Shown piece by piece: positions 43,474 to 51,954 of a DNA stretch of 64,000 nucleotides. The DNA comes from Flavobacterium sp. 123 (lineage in GTDB: Bacteria; Bacteroidota; Bacteroidia; Flavobacteriales; Flavobacteriaceae). The stretch is from NCBI RefSeq assembly GCF_003634825.1, contig NZ_RBXD01000001.1, forward strand, positions 1,324,501-1,388,500. The letters are read 5' to 3'. Every line of letters starts with the position of its first letter. Position 1 is the first letter of the stretch. Position numbers and translations under genes: made by a program. The notes beneath the pieces are model-generated. The model was not told where the DNA came from. It worked only from the letters and a program-made list of their open reading frames with translations, and did not search any database.

Positions 43474-44817
43474 ATGGATATTGTTATCAAGCTTTCACAA
43501 TTTTTATTGAGTTTATCATTACTGATTATTCTTCATGAGTTAGGACATTTCATTCCTGCTAAATTATTCAAAACTAGAGTTGAAAAATTCTATTTGTTTT
43601 TTGATGTAAAATATTCTCTTCTAAAAAAGAAAATTGGCGAAACTGAATACGGTATCGGTTGGTTGCCACTTGGTGGTTACGTGAAAATTTCCGGAATGAT
43701 TGATGAAAGCATGGACAAGGAACAAATGGCATTGCCTCCACAACCTTGGGAATTTCGTTCTAAACCAGCTTGGCAACGTTTGATTATTATGTTAGGTGGG
43801 GTTACGGTGAATTTTATTTTGGCATTTATTATTTATATCGGAATGGCTTTTGCTTATGGCGATATGTTTATTGCTAATGTTGATTTGAAAGATGGACTTT
43901 TGATTGATAATCCAGCGATGCAAAAAGCAGGTTTTCAAACAGGAGATAAAATTATTTCTATTGATGGCGAAAAAGTAATCAAGTTTGATAATGATATGAA
44001 CATGAAAATCATCATGGCTAAGCAAGTCTTGATTGAAAGAAATGGGGTAGAACAAGCTGTAAAAATGCCTGTTGATTTTGTAGATCAATTATCTAAACTT
44101 GAAAAAGGACCTTTGGTTTCTATTAGAATGCCGTTTGTGATTGGCACCATTCCAGAAGAATCTCTAAATAAAGCATTACAGCCAAAAGATATTATCGTTG
44201 CTTTAAATGGGCAAAAAACTAAATATTTTGACGAAGCTAAAACTATTTTAGCCAATAGTAAAAACAAAACGATTTCAGCAACGGTTTTAAGAGATCAAAA
44301 AGAAATTCAAGTTCCTGTTGTGGTGAATAAAGAAGGGAAGTTAGTTGTTCAACAAGGAGGATACAGTATAGAATCTTTAGAAAAACTAGGGTATTATAAA
44401 GTTAGCAAACAAGAATTTGGGTTTTTTGAATCCATTCCTGTAGGAATAGAAAAGGGGAAAGACCAATTAGTAGGATATGGAAAGCAATTAAAAATGATTT
44501 TCAATCCTGAGACTAAAGCCTATAAACAAGTAGGTGGTTTTGCAGCAATTTTTAATATTTTTCCTAATACTTGGAGCTGGGAAGTTTTCTGGAATATCAC
44601 GGCTTTATTGTCAATTATGCTTGGTGTAATGAACTTATTGCCAATTCCTGCTCTTGATGGAGGTCATGTAATGTTTTTATTATATGAAATTATCAGTGGT
44701 AAGAAACCAAGTGATAAATTCCTAGAGAATGCACAAATGGTTGGTTTCGTATTACTTATCACGCTCTTATTATTTGCAAACGGAAATGATATTTATAAGG
44801 CAATTGTTGGGAAGTAA
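43474..44817 (+). CDS. rseP: site-2 intramembrane zinc metalloprotease RseP
   Basis: Protein of 447 residues. The zinc site HELGH (His21-Glu22, His25) lies in the first membrane helix, and the distal ligand region NLLPIPALDGGHVM lies in the third. PDZ-like regions are at about residues 140-330. RseP cleaves membrane-bound anti-sigma factors and leftover signal peptides. The substrate here is not in the window. It has its own promoter. Confidence 0.95.
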   Translation: MDIVIKLSQFLLSLSLLIILHELGHFIPAKLFKTRVEKFYLFFDVKYSLLKKKIGETEYGIGWLPLGGYVKISGMIDESMDKEQMALPPQPWEFRSKPAWQRLIIMLGGVTVNFILAFIIYIGMAFAYGDMFIANVDLKDGLLIDNPAMQKAGFQTGDKIISIDGEKVIKFDNDMNMKIIMAKQVLIERNGVEQAVKMPVDFVDQLSKLEKGPLVSIRMPFVIGTIPEESLNKALQPKDIIVALNGQKTKYFDEAKTILANSKNKTISATVLRDQKEIQVPVVVNKEGKLVVQQGGYSIESLEKLGYYKVSKQEFGFFESIPVGIEKGKDQLVGYGKQLKMIFNPETKAYKQVGGFAAIFNIFPNTWSWEVFWNITALLSIMLGVMNLLPIPALDGGHVMFLLYEIISGKKPSDKFLENAQMVGFVLLITLLLFANGNDIYKAIVGK

Positions 44818-44845
44818 ATTTTTTTGAAATTTTACTAAAAATTAT

Positions 44846-44875
44846 TTGCGAAAAACAAATTAAGCCCTATATTTG
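44846..44875 (+). promoter_or_regulatory. tRNA-Asn promoter
   Basis: TTG (44846-44848), 19-base spacer and TATATTTG (44868-44875), about 27 bases before the tRNA 5' end. Confidence 0.65.
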
Positions 44876-44901
44876 CACCGCTTTAAAAGTGAAATACACT
44901 T

Positions 44902-44975
44902 TCCTCCTTAGCTCAGTTGGTTAGAGCATCTGACTGTTAATCAGAGGGTCCTTGGTTCGAGCCCAAGAGGGGGAG
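44902..44975 (+). tRNA. tRNA-Asn (anticodon GTT)
   Basis: Cloverleaf: acceptor TCCTCCT (44902-44908) pairs with AGGGGGA (44968-44974). The D arm contains AGCTCAGTTGGTTAGAGC, the anticodon stem is TCTGA/TCAGA with loop CTGTTAA and anticodon GTT at 44936-44938, and the T arm is CTTGG-TTCGAGC-CCAAG. The 3' CCA is not encoded as such. Confidence 0.97.
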
Positions 44976-44984
44976 CAAACAACT

Positions 44985-45020
44985 AAAAAGGTTTCAAGAT
45001 TTATTTCTTGAAACCTTTTT
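44985..45020 (+). terminator. terminator after tRNA-Asn
   Basis: AAAAAGGTTTCAAGA (44985-44999) and TCTTGAAACCTTTTT (45006-45020), a perfect 15-bp stem. Confidence 0.92.
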
Positions 45021-45152
45021 TATTTAGCAAAATTTAAGCAAGGTTATATTTCTTCTTTATAACTTTGAAAAATATATCAATTAACATATTTCGTTTATTA
45101 AGTCACAGCTCAAAGAAAATTAAGACTTTTTAATTAAAAATTATTTTTTATA

Positions 45153-46157
45153 ATGAAAAAAACAATATTGCTTATTTTATTAATTAGTTTGGTTTCTTGT
45201 TCAAGTGAAAATAATCCTATCGACCCAACAAGTCCTACTAATCCAACAAGCCCTACTAGCCCAACAAATCCTATTCAAGTTATTAAAAAACCTGCAGTAA
45301 TAAATATAACTGACAAAAACTTAACGGCAAAAGGCGTTACAAGTAAGACTACCGCTATAAGAAAAAGGTTAGTGAAAACAATAACATATACATCTTCAAC
45401 AGTATTTGACAAAAAGTATCAAACTAAGTTAAGCGAAGCGGAATACCTTGCATTACCATCAGATAATTTATATGATCCAACCGAGGAATCACTAAATGTA
45501 AATACTAAAATATATGATGAAAGAACTTACACCTATAATTCAAGTAACAACCTTGAAAAAATCACAATAAACAACATTGCATATCCCGATTATAATGGCA
45601 CTCTTGCTTATTCTCCTATTGTTTTTGAATATTTTGAATCAGGGGCAAAAGTTCAAATAACGAAATATCAAGATAAAGGAGCTGTTTTACGCTATGAGTA
45701 TAATAGTATTGGGCAAATAATTAACGCAAAAGATTTAGACGGAACGCTCCGATATACATTTGAATACGATGAAAATAATAATGTTATTAGCAAATATTTA
45801 TATATGAGTTCAGGAGTTTCGGGAGTCAAACCTCAGATGCACTATACTTATGTTTATTATCCGAATAGCACTTATGTTAAAAATTGGATTGAAGTTAATC
45901 CAGATGGAACCGAAAATAAAACTTCATCAGTAACGTATAATTATGATAAAAATATTGCTGGTGTATATAACAATGAACCAGTATATAAAGTTTTGATGGA
46001 TAATGAACAAGGGTTATCTTATCTACATATTACTTCCAATACTGCTGGATGGAAACCTAAATACTTTTACGATTCAGACGGTTATTTAATTAAATACGAC
46101 AGTGCAGGACAAAGTAATGCAAATGAAGTAACACTATTTATTTACGAAAATTATTGA
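45153..46157 (+). CDS. surface lipoprotein with Pro/Thr/Ser linker and YD-repeat-like strands
   Basis: Protein of 334 residues with lipobox LISLVSC. A proline-rich linker of repeated SPTNPT units (about residues 24-41) follows. The rest contains strand pairs such as LRYEYNSIGQIINAKDLDG and TFEYDENNNVISKYLY that resemble RHS/YD-type repeats. No certain family or function. A possible -7 box, TAACTTTG, lies at 45060-45067. It follows the tRNA-Asn terminator and begins the accessory-looking stretch of the window. Confidence 0.72.
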   Translation: MKKTILLILLISLVSCSSENNPIDPTSPTNPTSPTSPTNPIQVIKKPAVINITDKNLTAKGVTSKTTAIRKRLVKTITYTSSTVFDKKYQTKLSEAEYLALPSDNLYDPTEESLNVNTKIYDERTYTYNSSNNLEKITINNIAYPDYNGTLAYSPIVFEYFESGAKVQITKYQDKGAVLRYEYNSIGQIINAKDLDGTLRYTFEYDENNNVISKYLYMSSGVSGVKPQMHYTYVYYPNSTYVKNWIEVNPDGTENKTSSVTYNYDKNIAGVYNNEPVYKVLMDNEQGLSYLHITSNTAGWKPKYFYDSDGYLIKYDSAGQSNANEVTLFIYENY

Positions 46158-46271
46158 TTTCAGGTATAAATATGGGGACTTGCTTAAGTCGAAAATGATA
46201 CGAGTAAGAGATTAAATTTTTTTGTTTTCAATTCTTAAATTAGTATTTAAAAAATTTCAAGCTTTTTTTAT

Positions 46272-46823
46272 ATGGATATTTTTAAAAGAATGTTAGCCGG
46301 TGGAATTATTCCAAATGATGATCCTGAAATGGGGAATGTTTGGGAGATTGTTTCGCAAACAATTGAATGGTCAGCACAGTTGAACACATCAACAAGTATT
46401 CATCAAATACGCGAGGTTTTGTCAAAAATTATTGGAAAACAAATCAGTGAAAACACAACTGTTTTTGTTCCATTTTACACCAATTTTGGAAGACACATTC
46501 AGCTAGGTAAAAATGTTTTTATAAACCACGGATGTTCTTTTTTGGACTTGGGAGGCATTACAATTGAAGATGATGTGTTAATTGGTCCTAAAGTAAATTT
46601 AATTACAGAAAATCACCCAATAGACCCTAGAAAGAGAAAAAATCTTGACTTAAAATCTATCGTTATAAAAAAGAATGTTTGGATTGGAGCTAATGCAACT
46701 ATTTTGCCAGGCGTAACTATTGGTGAAAATTCTATAGTGGCAGCAGGAGCGGTTGTAAATAAGGATGTTCCAAGTAATGTAATTGTTGGGGGAGTACCTG
46801 CTAAAATAATCAAGTCAATATAA
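46272..46823 (+). CDS. sugar O-acetyltransferase of the left-handed beta-helix (NodL/Maa-like) family
   Basis: Protein of 183 residues with hexapeptide repeats: NVFINHGCSFLDLGGITIEDDVLIGPKV, then VWIGANATILPGVTIGENSIVAAGAVV. The active His is likely in NHGC or ENHPID. The ending VPSNVIVGGVPAKIIKSI is standard for the family, which moves acetyl from CoA to sugars. The acceptor is unknown. It is a single gene with its own terminator. Confidence 0.92.
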   Translation: MDIFKRMLAGGIIPNDDPEMGNVWEIVSQTIEWSAQLNTSTSIHQIREVLSKIIGKQISENTTVFVPFYTNFGRHIQLGKNVFINHGCSFLDLGGITIEDDVLIGPKVNLITENHPIDPRKRKNLDLKSIVIKKNVWIGANATILPGVTIGENSIVAAGAVVNKDVPSNVIVGGVPAKIIKSI

Positions 46824-46864
46824 GCTCAAAAGAAATTTTATTATTGCCTATAATTACTTCTTAC

Positions 46865-46908
46865 CCCATAAAAAAACCTTTACAGCAATGTAGAGGTTTT
46901 TTTATGGG
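46865..46908 (+). terminator. terminator after the acetyltransferase gene
   Basis: CCCATAAAAAAACCT (46865-46879) and AGGTTTTTTTATGGG (46894-46908), a perfect 15-bp stem with an inner TACA-GCAA-TGTA hairpin. Confidence 0.85.
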
Positions 46909-46993
46909 CTTCTACGAAAACTTATTGGTAATGATTACTACTTGAATTTTTAATAATTTTTTTTGCCATTGCGTACAATTGACACAATAATTA

Positions 46994-47001
46994 TATATTT
47001 G
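46994..47001 (+). promoter_or_regulatory. promoter -7 box of the first exported barrel-like gene
   Basis: TATATTTG at 46994-47001, with TTG at 46969-46971 (22-base spacer), 37 bases before the ATG at 47039. Confidence 0.5.
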
Positions 47002-47038
47002 CATTTCTTTCAAAAAAATAACATTTAAATTTCACTTA

Positions 47039-47671
47039 ATGAATAAAACTTTACTTATTATTATTTCATTTCTTTTTAGTTCCCTCGCTCATGCTCAATA
47101 TGCCAATTTTGAAGCAAGTACCGGTGGATTCTCGTTTATTCCCGCTTTTACCTCAAACAGTCCTCATTTAATAATTAATGCAGGAACAAATGAAAGTAAA
47201 CGACTTTCGTTTCACACATTATCAACGGTTCGATTAAGTAATTTCACTCCTAGAGGAGTTGTTCTTATTTCACGATACAAATTAATTGACAAAAAACTAA
47301 AAGTAAATATTGGAGTGCATTTACCAGCAATCCAAATTAATGATGATGATCATGTAGATACTTTCTTTGCACAAGAATTAATTGCAAGTTATGAATTGTC
47401 AAAAAAAGTTTCGGTTGGTGCTTTTTATTTGCATGGCAAAGGAAAAAACAACGATTTTGAAGCTAATTTTCTTTCTTTTAATACAAATGTTGTTCAGGGC
47501 AATTTTAGTTTCTTATCTCAGTTGTATGGTCTTGATATGGATGAAACCTATGGAGTTTCTGAAACCATTACGTATAAAATAAATAAGAATATTGATGTTA
47601 GAGGATTTGCTAATAAAACAATTTCTGACGGGAAATTCAACTGGACATTGGGTGCTAGATACAATTTATAA
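47039..47671 (+). CDS. exported beta-barrel-like protein, copy 1 of a duplicated module
   Basis: Protein of 210 residues with a signal peptide ending in LAHAQ. Repeated amphipathic strands (VVLISRYKLIDKKLKVNIGVHLPAI, LIASYELSKKVSVGAFYLHGKG, WTLGARYNL) suggest a small outer-membrane barrel. It is related in layout to the protein encoded at 56491-57273: both have an N-terminal F-GGFSFIP/GNISATNNGISVIPTF-like region, a middle KYKL/WRYKF strand with NIGxH and a GxYYLxxxG strand. Both are followed by an AraC-type regulator. Function unknown. Confidence 0.75.
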   Translation: MNKTLLIIISFLFSSLAHAQYANFEASTGGFSFIPAFTSNSPHLIINAGTNESKRLSFHTLSTVRLSNFTPRGVVLISRYKLIDKKLKVNIGVHLPAIQINDDDHVDTFFAQELIASYELSKKVSVGAFYLHGKGKNNDFEANFLSFNTNVVQGNFSFLSQLYGLDMDETYGVSETITYKINKNIDVRGFANKTISDGKFNWTLGARYNL

Positions 47672-47693
47672 ATAAAAAGCATTACCAAAAGTA

Positions 47694-47723
47694 AAAAGCC
47701 TTTACAGCATTGTTGAGGCTTTT
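47694..47723 (+). terminator. terminator after the first barrel-like gene
   Basis: AAAAGCCT (47694-47701) pairs with AGGCTTTT (47716-47723). The loop region is close in sequence to that of the terminator at 46865-46908. Confidence 0.7.
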
Positions 47724-47811
47724 GTTTTCAAATAAATATACTACATTAATTAGTAAGAATAGCTTCTTATTTCTCAACTGCTACTCTGTTAGTTTCAACT
47801 GAATTATTATT

Positions 47812-47819
47812 TATATTTG
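47812..47819 (+). promoter_or_regulatory. -7 box of the first AraC-type gene
   Basis: TATATTTG at 47812-47819, 41 bases before the ATG. No good TTG element was seen. Confidence 0.35.
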
Positions 47820-47860
47820 TTTGATTTTTGCAATTTTAAAAAAATAAAGATCAATTAGAT

Positions 47861-48739
47861 ATGGCAGAAAATAAACAAAACCCAACTGCTTCAAGCATAA
47901 TTTCGAACGATTCTTTAGGACAGTTTAATGTCTTTCGACTAGAGCCTTTTCTTAAGCAAAATAACAAACCAACAGCTTTTCGAACAAGAGATTATTTTAA
48001 AATTACTTTGGTTAAAGGAAGTGGTGTTTTTCATTATGCTGACAAAAGTGTGGCTATTGATAAACAAGCCATTACTTTTTCTAATCCACAAATTCCCTAT
48101 TGTTGGGAACAACGAGATAAAATAATAAATGGGTTTTTCTGTATTTTTACAGCTGATTTTTTCAATCAATTTGGTAGTATCAATCAATATGAAATTTTTA
48201 AAGCAAATGGGAAACATATTTTTGAATTAACTCCAGATAATTTTGATGTTGCTTCCTCCATCTATGAAAAAATGTTTGATGAAATAGAGAATGACTATGT
48301 TTACAAATATGATGTTTTGCGAAACATGGTTTTTGAACTTATTCATTTGGCTATGAAATTAGAGCCTTCTAAAAACTTTGAAAATATTAAAATGGATTCT
48401 TCTAGTCGAATTTCTTCCTTGTTTTTAGAACTTTTAGAACGCCAATTTCCAATAGATGAAAGGAATCAAAAAATAAACTTGCGTTTTGCATCTGAGTTTG
48501 CAAATCAATTATCCATTCATGTCAATCATTTGAATAGAGCGGTTAAAGCAACAATGCAAAAAACAACAACGCAACTAATTTCACAACGATTAATTCAAGA
48601 GGCTAAATCGTTATTGAAAAACAGTAATTGGAACGTCTCTGAAATAGCGTATTCATTAGGTTTTGAAGAAACGCCCAACTTTAATGATTTTTTCAAGAAG
48701 AATGTGGGACAAACTCCCCTTAAATATAGAAATGTTTGA
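47861..48739 (+). CDS. AraC family transcriptional regulator, copy 1
   Basis: Protein of 292 residues. The N-terminal cupin-like part (FNVFRLEPFL, RDYFKITLVKGSGVFHYADKSV) is followed by the two-helix-turn-helix AraC domain at about residues 185-290 (NHLNRAVKATMQKTTTQLISQRLIQEAKSLL, then VSEIAYSLGFEETPNFNDFFKK). The regulator at 57292-58191 is a close paralogue along the whole length. The ligand is unknown. It probably regulates itself and/or the exported gene upstream (inference). Confidence 0.93.
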   Translation: MAENKQNPTASSIISNDSLGQFNVFRLEPFLKQNNKPTAFRTRDYFKITLVKGSGVFHYADKSVAIDKQAITFSNPQIPYCWEQRDKIINGFFCIFTADFFNQFGSINQYEIFKANGKHIFELTPDNFDVASSIYEKMFDEIENDYVYKYDVLRNMVFELIHLAMKLEPSKNFENIKMDSSSRISSLFLELLERQFPIDERNQKINLRFASEFANQLSIHVNHLNRAVKATMQKTTTQLISQRLIQEAKSLLKNSNWNVSEIAYSLGFEETPNFNDFFKKNVGQTPLKYRNV

Positions 48740-48994
48740 TTTTTGCATTTTTTAGTTTGCATTTCACTTTTCTTATAACATCCTTTTTTTTGGGAATACC
48801 ATAAAAAAGAATGTGGAATAGATAAAACTATTTACAACCATAAAATTATGGAATTAAGGCGGCATGAAAACACTTAAAATTGCTTCAGAATTGTCATTGT
48901 AATACTTCGGTTTTTACCTTATTTACAAGCCTTATGATGTAGTTGGTTCGTGTAAAGAAACAAGAAGGTTTGATGTTTTAATCGTTCCAGTTTT

Positions 48995-49339
48995 CTACTT
49001 AATCATTTCCGAAACAATTTTTTTAGCTTCATTTGAATTGCCCCAGCTTGCAATTTCATATAGCACAGGCATCAAACTTTTCCCGGAATTAGATAATGTA
49101 TATTCTACTCTTTGAGAGCTTTCTGTAAACGCTGTTCTTTCAATTAATCCAAGCGCTTCTAACTCTTTTAATTCATTAGAGAGTACCTTGTTAGAAATGG
49201 CAGGCATTAATTGGTTTAGTTTTCCAAAACGCAAAGAACTATCACCAATACAATTCAATATTATTGGTTTCCATTTTCCACCAAAAATAGACATTGCTCT
49301 AGTTACTGGGCAATCATGAGGGTTTTCTATATATCTCAT
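48995..49339 (-). CDS. HxlR family winged-helix regulator
   Basis: Protein of 114 residues. CPVTRAMSIFGGKWKPIILNCI with a Cys near residue 10, FGKLNQLMPAISNKVLSNELKELEALGLIERT and RVEYTLSNSGKSLMPVL are typical of HxlR/MarR-like regulators, some of which sense electrophiles through the N-terminal Cys. It is divergent from a DinB-type gene. A palindrome lies between them at 49350-49365, so it likely controls both directions. The 255-base gap to its left (48740-48994) has no gene, only an imperfect hairpin near 48778-48815. Confidence 0.93.
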   Translation of the reverse strand: MRYIENPHDCPVTRAMSIFGGKWKPIILNCIGDSSLRFGKLNQLMPAISNKVLSNELKELEALGLIERTAFTESSQRVEYTLSNSGKSLMPVLYEIASWGNSNEAKKIVSEMIK

Positions 49340-49349
49340 ATAATTTGTG

Positions 49350-49365
49350 GTAACCTACGGGTTAC
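49350..49365. promoter_or_regulatory. palindrome, likely HxlR operator
   Basis: GTAACC-TACG-GGTTAC, a perfect inverted repeat, sits 10 bases before the HxlR start codon. A related half-site, GGTTAC, occurs at 49382-49387. CAAATATA (49387-49394), a minus-strand -7 box, adjoins that half-site, so bound regulator could block both promoters. Confidence 0.6.
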
Positions 49366-49406
49366 TGGTATTTAATTTGTTGGTTACAAATATACACTAA
49401 TGGTTG

Positions 49407-49414
49407 TAAATTTG
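49407..49414 (+). promoter_or_regulatory. -7 box of the DinB operon
   Basis: TAAATTTG at 49407-49414, with TTG at 49380-49382 (24-base spacer), 24 bases before the DinB ATG. Confidence 0.45.
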
Positions 49415-49438
49415 TAAAAAATTATAAAACCAATAATT

Positions 49439-49960
49439 ATGAAAAAGATTGTATTACTTCTGACATTAATTTTATCTGTGGGTAATTTGACCGCACAAAC
49501 AGCAACAGATGATATCGTTAAAGACTGGGAAAGAGCTAAAGCATATACTAAAGAATATTTGGATGCCATGCCTGAAAGTGGATATGCATTTAAACCAACA
49601 AAAGAAATGCGTTCTTTTTCGGGTCAAGTTTTACACTTAAGTGATGCAATATATGGTTTTGTAGGTTCAGCTACGGATGAAAAACCGCCTGTAAGTTTTG
49701 GAGATTTAGAAAAATCTGGTGACGAAAACAAAGCGAGTGTTACTAGTAAAGTAATGGCTGCTTATGATTTTGCCATCAATGCCATTAAAAAATATCCTAA
49801 TAGTAAACTTGGAGAACGCATTAAACTTTTTGGTCAATTTGACCTAAGCAGAGAGCAGGTTTTAAACAAGTGTTTTGAACATCAAACCCATCATAGAGCG
49901 CAAACAACGGTTTATTTGAGATTAGTGGGCGCTACACCTTCAACCGAAAAATTGTTTTAA
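49439..49960 (+). CDS. DinB-like protein with a signal peptide
   Basis: Protein of 173 residues. The signal peptide is KKIVLLLTLILSVGNLTAQ. The mature part is a four-helix DinB-type fold, with a His in GQVLHLSDAIYG and the HQTHHRAQTTVYLRL motif that usually binds a metal. Cytoplasmic DinB relatives include thiol transferases. Export of such a domain is less usual. It is first in a tight four-gene operon: five bases separate it from the next gene. Confidence 0.88.
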   Translation: MKKIVLLLTLILSVGNLTAQTATDDIVKDWERAKAYTKEYLDAMPESGYAFKPTKEMRSFSGQVLHLSDAIYGFVGSATDEKPPVSFGDLEKSGDENKASVTSKVMAAYDFAINAIKKYPNSKLGERIKLFGQFDLSREQVLNKCFEHQTHHRAQTTVYLRLVGATPSTEKLF

Positions 49961-49965
49961 TAGTT

Positions 49966-51072
49966 ATGAAAACCAATAAAACAATTTGGCTAGTAATCGT
50001 TTTACTAGCTTGCCTAAATGTATTTTCTCAAACAAATAATAGTAATAAAGAAACTATTACGAGCTTATTTGTAAACCCAAATTTAGGAAAAGATGATGCT
50101 GAAGGAACTAAAGAGAAACCTCTTAAATCATTACCTGAAGCAGCAAAGCGTGTAAACAAAATGGTTGGTAGTGGTTCAATCGTGTTGTGCTTATCAGCAG
50201 GAACTTATGGATTATCAGAAACCGCCTCTTTTAATCCAGTTGAATGGGAATTTTCTAAAAAGGATCGTTTGATTATTCGTGCTGAAATTTTGCCTGATAG
50301 CACTATTTGGAATCCAAGTAAAATGCCAATTATTGTTTCAACAATGCCTTTTACTTTAGAAACAAATGAAAAAAAGGAGGTGACTGGAGGTTCTAATTAT
50401 GGCATTCTAATTGAAACAAGCCATGTAACAATTCAAGGGTTGCGTATATTAGGGGAGCCTGTTCATGAAAAGCCGTCCGAAGGAGTATTAGTTCGAAATT
50501 ATCCTATTGTATGGGATGGCAAGAATTTAAGTGATTTGCGAATAACACAATGTTTATTTTTAGGAAATAAATTTGCTTTACCGAATCACTTAGGAATTTT
50601 AGCAAGTGGTAAAGAACTCGAGGTTGATCATTGTGTTTTTTATGGTGTTAAAGATGCTGTTGTTATGTGGAATACACTGGCAGATCAATGTACAATGCAC
50701 CATAATTTAATTTTAAATAGTTATGGAGCCGTCGTATGGACTTGGTCTACAATGGAGGATTTTAAATTTTATAATAATGTAATTAGTGGTGCCAATGTAT
50801 TGTGGGTTCTAGAAAAAGAAGCTAAAAATGCCTATACGATTCAAAATTCTATGTTAGTCGGATATAATCAATTAGTGAATAAAGGTGGTGGTCCACAAGA
50901 TTTTGGAATCCCAGCCGACCCAAAGAAGCTGAAGTATAATTCGGATTTTAAGATTAAAAAAGTCGGAAGTTTATCTGTTGAAGAAGAGCAAACCAGTCGT
51001 TATTACTTACAATTGAAGCCTGGAACATTAGGAACTTCTTACGGATCAGGATTATTTTATAAAGTAAATTAG
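49966..51072 (+). CDS. exported parallel beta-helix (pectin-lyase-like) protein
   Basis: Protein of 368 residues with signal peptide WLVIVLLACLNVFSQ. FVNPNLGKDDAEGTKEKPLKSL is the DUF1565-like start seen in right-handed beta-helix proteins. Turns such as SHVTIQGLRILG, ELEVDHCVFYGVKDAVVMW and DFKFYNNVISGANVLWVL recur about every 22-25 residues. Substrate unknown; such folds often bind or cleave polysaccharides. It is second in the DinB operon. Confidence 0.82.
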   Translation: MKTNKTIWLVIVLLACLNVFSQTNNSNKETITSLFVNPNLGKDDAEGTKEKPLKSLPEAAKRVNKMVGSGSIVLCLSAGTYGLSETASFNPVEWEFSKKDRLIIRAEILPDSTIWNPSKMPIIVSTMPFTLETNEKKEVTGGSNYGILIETSHVTIQGLRILGEPVHEKPSEGVLVRNYPIVWDGKNLSDLRITQCLFLGNKFALPNHLGILASGKELEVDHCVFYGVKDAVVMWNTLADQCTMHHNLILNSYGAVVWTWSTMEDFKFYNNVISGANVLWVLEKEAKNAYTIQNSMLVGYNQLVNKGGGPQDFGIPADPKKLKYNSDFKIKKVGSLSVEEEQTSRYYLQLKPGTLGTSYGSGLFYKVN

Positions 51073-51077
51073 AGAAT

Positions 51078-51944
51078 ATGAAAAAATTAATAGTAGCAAT
51101 TTTAGTATATGTGATTTTCTGCTCAAGTGTGTTTGCTCAAAAACCATTGCGCCATTTCATGCAAAATAAGGACATAGCAACACAGAAAATCGCCTATGGA
51201 AATAATCCACAAGCAGGACATTATGTGCAAGCAAAGGACGCGAAAATTTATTATGAAGTGTACGGCAAAGGGCAACCCGTTGTAGTGTTACATGGTGGAT
51301 TGTTTGGATCAACTATTGAAATGGGAAGAATAATAGACAGTCTTTCCGTTAACTTTCAGGTGATAGCAATTTCTACTCGTGGACATGGAAAATCTGAAAT
51401 AGGTACTGAACCAGTAACATTGGAACAAAGAGCAAGTGATGTCTTGACAGTAATCAATGAAGTAACTAAAGAAAAAGTGATGCTTCTTGGGTTTAGTGAT
51501 GGAGGTTATACGGCATATAAATTTGGCTCGATGTATCCTGAAAAAGTAAAGAAAATGATTGTAATAGGGGCGGGGGTTTTGTATCCAAGGTTGAGAGATT
51601 TTAATATTAACTTCAATCAAGCAATGGAATTGGATGCTGATTATTGGGCACAACAGCGAGCCTTAATGCCTGAGCCAAATCGATTAAAAGAGGTGTTTCA
51701 GCAGATAGCAACTTGCTATGGACAGCTGACCGTTGGAGCTGAATTATTAGGCGCTATCCAATGTCCTGTTTTAGTAATGGCCGGCGATCGAGATGAGAGC
51801 AATTCGGTTCAAAACGTACTAAATGCAGCATTGTTAATTCCCAATCATCAGTTAGCGATTATTCCTAATGCTGGTCATCCTGCTTTCATTATTAATTTTA
51901 ATGTAACTTGGGCTGGTATAGCTCCTTTTATAAATGAAAAGTAA
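51078..51944 (+). CDS. exported alpha/beta hydrolase
   Basis: Protein of 288 residues with a signal peptide ending SSVFAQ. VVVLHGGLFG is the oxyanion region, LLGFSDGGYTAYK holds the nucleophile Ser, MAGDRDESN the Asp and IPNAGHPAF the His of the triad. The substrate is unknown. It lies five bases after the beta-helix gene and its end overlaps the open frame of the next gene. Confidence 0.92.
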   Translation: MKKLIVAILVYVIFCSSVFAQKPLRHFMQNKDIATQKIAYGNNPQAGHYVQAKDAKIYYEVYGKGQPVVVLHGGLFGSTIEMGRIIDSLSVNFQVIAISTRGHGKSEIGTEPVTLEQRASDVLTVINEVTKEKVMLLGFSDGGYTAYKFGSMYPEKVKKMIVIGAGVLYPRLRDFNINFNQAMELDADYWAQQRALMPEPNRLKEVFQQIATCYGQLTVGAELLGAIQCPVLVMAGDRDESNSVQNVLNAALLIPNHQLAIIPNAGHPAFIINFNVTWAGIAPFINEK

Positions 51945-51954
51945 ACCTATTTAT

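Noticed and set aside
44902..44975. Attachment site of an integrated element at tRNA-Asn
   Set aside because: No repeat of the tRNA 3' end and no integrase gene were found downstream in the window.
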